Below are positions 57,501 through 64,000 of a stretch of DNA of 64,000 bases, one piece after another. Position 1 is the stretch's first letter; each line of letters begins with the position of its first letter. The stretch is from assembly GCA_013368445.1 (NCBI GenBank), contig JAACJO010000034.1, positions 1 to 64,000 of the forward strand, given 5' to 3'. Made by a program: the position numbers and the translations under genes. Source of the stretch: Leucocoprinus leucothites (Eukaryota > Basidiomycota > Agaricomycetes > Agaricales > Agaricaceae). Below the pieces are notes generated by a model. The model ran no database searches. It was not told where the DNA came from and worked only from the letters and a program-made list of their open reading frames with translations.

Positions 57501-58880
57501 ATTGGCACACCAGAATAAGATTATTTTTTTCCAAAGTCAAATTTTGAGCAATTTCCCTCAAAACTGAGATTCACATCCCACAAGTGACTCTCAACAGTTC
57601 TACACCATTCATTAGATGATTGCATGGTATAGTTGAGAGGAATTCTTATGTTACTGAAAATCCGTCCCTGGTCACAGATTCCCCTCAGTTGGCACAATGT
57701 GACATCCCTGTGATACTCCCATTAAAACCTGCCACTCCTCAGCCTTCCACAGGTCTTTTGGCAGGAGTATCCACCATTTATAAGTGTAGTAACTTTTGAA
57801 AGACTCATATGGGTTGGATTCATTGACTTTCCAGGTATGAGTAAGGAATTAACCTTCCTCTTCCTTGTGACAAGGGTGATCACCTACAGCCACTCTTGCC
57901 CAGTGAACAAGGTTGAGTCTGATGCCCTGCTGGAAGTTGGCATCTGTGATGGCCTACTAGAAGCCCTCATAAGTGATTTATGTTGCACTGCAAGGCTGAG
58001 AGAAGTAGACCCACCCCATTTGAAGAGGTTTGTCATGCTCTATGGAACAATAGTTGTCACTTGTTAGAAAGAAACTATTAGTTTCCTAAATACACAGTCA
58101 GTCTGTTGGGGTAAAAGCTGGTAACAGGTTTTAATACTACCCTCATATATAACTATAATTTTTCTCCAATTTCAGATGATGATGATAGCTGACAAGCCCC
58201 CCAACAAAAGTTGATCCCATGGTTTTTAGGAAGATTCTGAGACATATCTCAATCTTGCTTCTCCATTTCCAGCAGAATCACCTTCAAACTTTACTCGTGG
58301 GTAGTTCACTTAGACTTGTATTTATTGTGACTTTCTCAGAATTTAATATGGACAAGGGGAAGTGTGGGGGGCCAGTGTGCCAAGTGACCCTCCTATACCA
58401 ATTGCCATAACTACACTGTAATACAACTGATTGATGGAATCAGTTTTCACTTTGGTGAATTTGATTGTGTGAGAGTTTTCATCTTGCCAACATAATGACA
58501 GTTTCTGCCAATCAACATTGGGGTTGAATCTCTTTAACCATATGATTCCTAAGAATAGTTGGTTTGATCCAAGTTTGACTATTCTTGGAGAGATCATCAT
58601 AATTTTGTTGTTCACTTCTATTTTTTAATTTTGTATAGTGAGTACAACTTCCTAATAGGTTTTGTGTTCTGTCAGCATACAGATTTTGATTGCCTTCTTC
58701 ATTTTGAATTTTGGCAAATTGTAGGTATTGACTAGTTGTGGATTGATAAATTCTCCACCAGCCCCTGAATCAAGTAGTGCTTGTAGGTTGTGTTTTGCTC
58801 TTGTTGTATGGAGAAATATTGGTATATGTACTGTTAATCCTTTGTTTGATTGAAATTGATGATGTCTATCTAATCTTCAT
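54545..58880 (-). pseudogene. chromovirus pol: protease, RT, RNase H, integrase, chromodomain
   Basis: In minus-strand order: aspartic protease LLDSGAGGEFI (near 58765), then GIIWLKRFNPNVDW; reverse transcriptase with KKGGDLCPCQDYRFLNK (57130), YGPTIMIFRMTNSPATFQ (56900) and YMDD box in AIIYMDDILIH (near 56820); RNase H with PFKIECGASIFATGVVL (56390) and SDQEFLAIIRALKEW (56250); integrase zinc part CPICQQYK (55690) and core SMNLVTDLPP; C-terminal GPFTIIRKTSPVNYKLKLP and chromodomain IEYLICWKGYRPNKDSW (54640). Stops are mainly TGA (for example near 56986 and 56279) and TAG in the zinc part; the integrase core around 54950-55400 is the most damaged. Not functional. Confidence 0.9.
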
Positions 58881-58939
58881 GAGTACTCAAAATTTTTCAA
58901 TTGAGTATTCTTGAAATGGATCATCTTCATCACTTTCTT

Positions 58940-61083
58940 GATCTATTTTTGTAGACCATAGCATTGGGATCTTTCCTTTTAGGTTTGAAAGGTCTATAAT
59001 TCCCTTGCTTCAGTTTGGCCTTGGACTTCTGCATCTGCTTTAGTCCCATGTTTGTCTTTCCTGTTGACTTAAACCAAACCTTCCTTACTGGACAAGATTT
59101 AGTGAAATGTCCTTTCTTATGGCAGAAGAAGCATTCTCCTCTCTTGAGTACAATTCTCTGCTCATCAGTGAGAACATTATTGATGATGTGGGAGTATAGT
59201 GACCCATAGACATCTCTGTCTGTATTGCTTGGTCCTTCATTGTATGTTTCATTGATGCCTTCTCCTTCACTCTCCTCTTCTTCAAGATTATCATCATCTT
59301 CTGTGCCAAGTTCATATATACCTCTGTCATCTGCTTCCCAATCATCTTTGATTGATAATCAGTATATGCTTCTTGATATTCTGTTAATATCCATGTCCTA
59401 TTTGGATCATCTGGGTCTAGGTATGGGTTGACTATGGATGTCATTTAGTCATGGTTGGGATCTGTATTGTCAACTATTCTTTTTGGTCTTTCTTGATCTG
59501 TTTGAAGATCCTGGATTAGAATTTCCAATGCAGTATCTCCTTTGTTCTTGGACAACTTTATATGCCTGTCTTGTGGCAGTTTTCCACTGTGTGAGGGTTT
59601 GGGGGTCAGCTTGAATTGCTTCAAATCTGACATTGTTGTCAAGTCCTTCAGCAGAGTAGGATCAGAGAGAAGTGCTGTCAGTAAGTCCTGCATGTGAGGC
59701 AAGGACAGAAAAATTGGTGATGTATTCTTTGATGTATTTACCTTGCTGCCTATAATAATGGAGCTCTCTTTCAGCCTCAAAGCTCTGTTGTGTTGGAGTG
59801 AATGACTGTTCAAGCACATTCTTGAAGTCATTGAAGGTGTGTGCAATGTATCCTGCTTGTCTATCCACATCTGCTTGACTAGTCCCATGATCCTGTTGCC
59901 ACAACTTGGTAGCCCCATCAAGCAATCCAAGGGTGTAGTTGATTCTTGAGGCATCATCAGTAATACCATGTGAGCTGAAGTAGAGTTTGACTTCAGCCAT
60001 CTATGGTCTGTAATAGCTGGGGTTGCCATCCAACCTGTTGGGCTTTGGGTATTTGAGCTGGAATCCTGGCTGAGGTTGTGCCATGTTTGGGTTTGGCAGG
60101 GGGTTTGGATTAGGATTTGGTGGTCCTCCTCCTCCTCCTGGTCCTCCTGGTCCTCCTGGTGGATTACCTCCAGGACTTGGTGCTCCTCCTTGTGGTCTTG
60201 GTGGTGGTGGTGGTGGTGTGGGGCTTCTTCAATTAGATGAACCTCCTGTGTTGGTGATAGTTGCCTTTGCTTTCCCTTTTGTTTGGGTGTTAGCAGGTAT
60301 GGTGATGGCAGTACTGACTGTAGCAATGTTGGGATTGGTTGTTGGTAGGGCACTGGTACTGGCAATACCAGTGGAGGAATTGGTAAAGCTAAAGGGGATA
60401 GGGTTTGTGATGGGACTGAGGAACCTTGGGCTATGTCCAAGGGCTGGGCTTGACATGTAAGAAGGGGGTCTATCAACTCTGGGCTTTTCTGGGATTTGAG
60501 GTTGAGCCTGTCAATTGCCTTTGCAAGTACTTCTGCTTCCACTTCTGTTTGATTTCCTTCAGATTCTTGTTGGCTTCTATTTCCACTATCTGTTTCTTCT
60601 TTATCTGTTTCTTTGTCTTCTTCATCAGATTCAGATTCCTCTGGGCTTGGAGTGTCAACTCTGGACTCTGAATTATTTTCTTGTGAGGTTTCTCCAATCC
60701 TTGGAGTTGTGTCAACCATTGGTTCAACAGTCCTGCTGGATTCTGCAGGGGTTTCTGGGATGTGGAAGGGTTGTTCTGAGGGGTTTCTTGTGACTTCCTC
60801 TTGGAACTGTCTTGAGGTATATGGGTTGAGTCTTTCAGGATCAGCTCCTTGTGTGACTTGTTCTTTGACTGCTTCAACATGTTGCTTTCTGTGGTGTTTT
60901 TGTAATTCTCTTTCAACTGTGTATTTGGCTTTGGCTGGGACATAGTAGACATCTTTTCCTTTGTTATAATAGAGCTTTTTGGTTTCTTTGCTCTTCCAGA
61001 CTCTGTGTTTTCCTGATTCACTCTAGAATGAATCATAGGCTGCTTCAGGGAAACATTCTCTGAGGAACTGTTCTTTGTCCATT
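58940..61083 (-). pseudogene. chromovirus Gag, with long charged N-terminal extension
   Basis: Starts MDKEQFLRECFPEAAYDSF at 61083. A charged part follows (KAKYTVERELQKHHRK, acidic SPEESESDEEDKETD), then near 60460 the frame shifts to a proline/glycine-rich linker, and a capsid-like region (MAEVKLYFSSHGITDD, LWQQDHGTSQADVDRQAG, FEAERELHYYRQQG) at 60000-59660. The end carries a zinc knuckle CFFCHKKGHFTKSC near 59110-59135. Stops include a TAG near 61025 and a TGA near 60230. The N-terminal part of about 200 residues before the linker is longer than usual for Ty3 Gag and could be a separate product. Confidence 0.8.
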
Positions 61084-61627
61084 GTGGATTGTGGCTATGG
61101 GTGCCAAGGAGACACCTGGTATGGTATTAAATGGAAGATTGTCCTTAAGACAATTATCACACACTTGCAGTTTGATTCTGCTGTGATTGGAAAATTAGTT
61201 TATAGTCACTTTGGACTCACCTTTTATAGTCTCTTAAGGCTTTTACAGATAAACTGTCTTCTGAGTATTTACCCTTGGGTCTGGTAAACTTCAGAGATAT
61301 ACCTAATCTTCTGGCAAATTTCTCCCTTCCAACTATCTACCCTCAGGTCTGATATCTTGTTTGAGATTCAGATACAATGACCTTAGCTCTCACAAGCCTC
61401 CAAATGTTTTAAGAGCATGGGTAATCACTCAGACCAATAAGAGTGATCCTCAACTATTCCACTAGTTGGCAATGTGTGTCAACCCTCTCTTCATTGTTAT
61501 GTATAATAGTTTTGGGACAGCTTGTGTGATAACCACAATAACCCAAATTGACAGTGTTTGAAACATTGTTGGGTTACTGGGCAAAGTAACGGCTCTATGC
61601 TAACAGAGAAGGATCATTTCTACTTAA
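61084..61627. other. untranslated leader of the chromovirus
   Basis: About 540 bp between the 5' LTR and gag. No TGG-type primer site is visible next to the LTR; self-priming, as in Tf1, is one possibility. Confidence 0.45.
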
Positions 61628-62289
61628 TGTTATAGTGACACCAGACTGGTCATAAGCTGGTGCAATAAGTATTGACTTGATCTTATCAAAGGGGACTCCT
61701 TCTCAGTAAGTGACAAAGTCATTTACTAAGTCAGAGTTACAACACAGTGATTATAAGAGTTAAAGACTTGATAATTGAGATCATAAGGGCTTAAGTTCAA
61801 TTTGACTTTGTTTAGATAAAAGCTTGTATTGAGTCTCCACCTAACCAAGTAGAAACAATGTTTCTCCTTAGTAGATGTTGACGGCTTACAGTATATGCAA
61901 TACAAGTCTGTATCTAATATTAACTAGGGCTAAGGGCTTCTAATGAAAGAAGAGAAGCATTACAACTTTCTTAACATTAATTAAACTATATAAGACACAA
62001 TCTGTCAAAGAAGCTTTAGAAGTTCTTTTTTGATCATCTAACATGATCACAAGGTAAGTCCAAATACAATAATGCAGTTATATTTAATAATCACATGTCA
62101 TCAAAATATAAATAAATCCAAACAAGACATAATGAGTCATAATGAGACAAAGTAAATAAGTCAAAACAAATAAAATAAAACAAGAACAAATACAAGAGAA
62201 AACATAATTGCAATATTACTTAAGTAAAGCTAATATCAACTTTGCATTGTAGATGGAACAAATGCTAGATATAATCAATATACATAACA
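61628..62289 (-). repeat. LTR-gamma, 5' LTR of the chromovirus
   Basis: 662 bp, TGTTATAG...CATAACA, followed by CAGGA. Partner of 51958-52608. Confidence 0.95.
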
Positions 62290-62349
62290 CAGGATCTGTG
62301 CAAAGGAGAGTTTATTCAAGATGATCTTCAGTACTATAATCAGGGCTAA
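62290..62349 (+). pseudogene. host gene remnant, right part
   Basis: After the CAGGA duplicate the frame left at 51957 continues without shift (DLCKGEFIQDDLQYYNQG) to TAA at 62347-62349. Confidence 0.4.
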
Positions 62350-63439
62350 CAATTGCTTTATTAGTGTAGGAAGGGTAGTCAAGTTTGATGGGGAAAGTAG
62401 TTGAGGATCAAGGGGGTTTGACATAAGGTTATTAAACTTTTATTTTAGATAGCACATTTTTTGAGCAGGATAAAAATGAGAGTATAAAATTCAATTCTCT
62501 AGGGCGACTATTTCAGAGCCTTTTTATACTACACACAATTAATGGTCAAGGAATGAAGGAAGAGGGTAGCTACAAGTCTAGCATACTACAAGTGGCACAA
62601 GCCACCATCTATACATATCCAAGCATTGTGCAACAATGTACTACAAATAATGAAACACAACCACAAAGAGAAAACAAAAGAACATGATCTATACCTGATC
62701 TAGCTGAATCCAGCACTATGCCACCATCTATACTACTACTGTGCATGTACTCATGCTGCTACACATGTAGCCTACCAGCTACTCCTACACTAACATATAT
62801 CTGCTTGCTAATAAAGCTTCCTCACTGTGATCCATCCCATACTCTGATGCTACCAATTGAATTTTTCCAATTGAAAGTTATGGTGTGCATGAGAGCAGAA
62901 TATGGGATAGGCTTGTCAGTCATTACAAGGGGATTTACAGGAGCCAGGTCAAGCTATGTTTGCAGGATACTTGTCACAATCTGTGATCACAACCTTTCCA
63001 ATTCAATCTCCAACTATTCTTTCAACTTCCAATTCCTCCAATTTTTATTGTCTACTATTTCTATAAATATTTCGCAGCCTGTTTCCACTCCTCATTCTAT
63101 CCTCCTTTCATTGCGCTCATATTTGTTTCCACCATTCCATTTATGTTTGTTATTCTCCATTGCATCATGTCTGTTATTGTCTATTTACCTTTCGTTTATC
63201 TGTTTATCTGTTTATTGTCACATTGTGATTTCGCAATATTTATGTGTTATTTGTCCGATTTCACATTATCTTAAATATGTCACTACTAGCTCATGTATTA
63301 ACTATTCTGAATATTGACTAAGATTCCACTCTTACTCTCTGTCCAATTATTCCTTCAGTGTTGAATTCCAATTCACACTGCCTGTCATCTTCCTTGTAAA
63401 CCAAATCAGTTGATGTGATATCAGAAGGGTGCAGCACAT
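62350..63439. other. no gene recognised
   Basis: A 199-codon plus-strand frame at 62718-63317 is rich in Leu, Ser and Cys and looks like AT-rich chance. Nothing else was recognised. Confidence 0.45.
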
Positions 63440-63732
63440 ATGCTGAAGCCAATGACTAATCTTTCTGTAACTTTTGCACACTTAGTAAGTGCCAGTAATT
63501 TGCAAACCTTGACAGTACTGGTGAGCCAGTACTCCCATACTACTATATGGAACCTGTTTATCAACCAAATTTTTTTCAGAATGTTTACTGTCTTGCTGAG
63601 GTACCCAATCTTGGAACACAATTCAAGGCCCAGAAGTTTGGGATTGATAAGTGTGAGGTCATCCCATCTTGTGGTGGAAGGACAGGAAGCAGTCAATGGA
63701 TTGCTGTGAAGGATCTTGCTATAATTGGTTAA
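63440..63732 (+). CDS. possible two-exon small gene or gene end
   Basis: Exon 63440-63484 (MLKPMTNLSVTFAHL), intron 63485-63579 (GTAAGT...TTTCAG, 95 bp) and exon 63580-63732 (NVYCLAEVPNLGTQF, then CGGRTGSSQWIAVKD) join in phase 0, giving 65 residues. It may be the end of a larger gene. No known family. Confidence 0.35.
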
Positions 63733-64000
63733 TCTGTCATGTGATTACTTTTTGAGCACCATAGTACATTCTGTGAGCTGAATTTGGATATGCACTTGAC
63801 CCACCCCTTGTACCTGTCATCATCAACCTTACACTCCAGTGCTTCCCCTCCCCTCTCATTATCTTTACACTGCTCTCTTCTATACACCCCATTCCAGAGA
63901 GCCATGAAGCATCAAAACAGGCCCTTCACTGGTGTTCACACTGTCTTTGACAACATCTGACCAACAAAACAACTCAAAAGAACCCATACTCCTCATGTGC
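63733..64000. other. no gene recognised
   Basis: Short terminal stretch without a convincing frame. Confidence 0.4.

Larger units (their letters stand above)
51958..62289 (-). mobile_element. full-length Ty3 chromovirus, 10.3 kb, with target duplication
   Basis: LTRs of 651 and 662 bp, 5-bp direct repeats CAGGA at 51953-51957 and 62290-62294, and internal gag, protease, RT, RNase H, integrase and chromodomain on the minus strand. All coding parts carry stops or frameshifts. The LTRs differ visibly, including several small indels, so the insertion is not recent. Confidence 0.93.

Noticed and set aside
62718..63317. 199-codon plus-strand frame
   Set aside because: Leu/Ser/Cys-rich with no domain and no splice context; the region is AT-rich and such frames arise by chance.
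1..64000. CRISPR array, rRNA, bacterial operons or ribosome binding sites
   Set aside because: No short regularly spaced direct repeats of that type, no rRNA segments, and all gene structure is eukaryotic.

Overview
Kind of organism. The window looks like a transposon-rich region of a filamentous basidiomycete genome, probably Agaricomycetes. The evidence is direct: many short GT-AG introns of about 43-65 bp, Ty3-type retroelements with chromodomains, a decayed KDZ (Kyakuja-Dileera-Zisupton) transposase of the kind expanded in mushroom-forming fungi, and no bacterial operons, ribosome binding sites or phage genes. Assigning it to Agaricomycetes is inference from the families present. Almost nothing here looks like an intact single-copy housekeeping gene.

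Layout. 1-4043: 3' half of a Ty3 chromovirus (RNase H, integrase, chromodomain), an antisense coiled-coil/cysteine-cluster gene, a polypurine tract and a 500-bp LTR. 4087-5205: first of four copies of a second LTR of about 1.34 kb, here called LTR-beta. 5206-7108: two divergent spliced genes of unknown function, the minus-strand one cut by LTR-beta. 7240-13800: LTR fragment and mostly unrecognised sequence with one long exon and a zinc-binding fragment. 13801-14521: exons that are tandem 87-nt repeats. 15131-19319: an Spt5-like NGN/KOW pseudogene split by an apparently intact Tc1 transposon (17511-19103). 19730-22262: a decayed RecQ-like helicase. 22443-23122: nested LTR fragments. 23796-30240: an LTR-beta element, 3' LTR on the left, carrying two intron-rich plus-strand genes antisense to its pol remnant. 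30834-33134: a pogo-type transposase with two stops. 33516-35772: element tail, 51-bp minisatellite and LTR-beta. 36162-37925: minus-strand pseudogene of unknown family. 38591-39853: spliced gene with an RNase H1-type hybrid-binding (viroplasmin-like) domain. 41515-44974: KDZ pseudogene. 45867-51148: an LTR-beta element in which gag is joined almost directly to integrase. 51958-62289: a full-length chromovirus with 5-bp target duplication CAGGA. 62290-64000: little that can be recognised.

How the parts relate. Most recognisable sequence is mobile DNA at different ages. The Tc1 element is youngest (open transposase, nearly identical 215-bp inverted repeats). The retroelements, KDZ, RecQ-like and Spt5-like genes are broken mainly by TGA and TAG codons that CGA, CAG or TGG codons would give by C-to-T or G-to-A change. 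A pair of paralogous segments shows CG changed to CA in one copy and to TG in the other, as expected of decay of methylated CpG.

Most interesting signal. Two unrelated LTR families (element 1 and the LTR-beta element at 23796-30240) both hold an antisense gene between the end of pol and the 3' LTR, and in both the product combines low-complexity charged sequence with a six-cysteine cluster spaced like fungal Zn2Cys6 domains. Other points of note are a tRNA-like pol III promoter inside LTR-beta, a candidate central polypurine tract, an extra zinc-knuckle ORF downstream of the chromodomain, and the 87-nt exon repeats.
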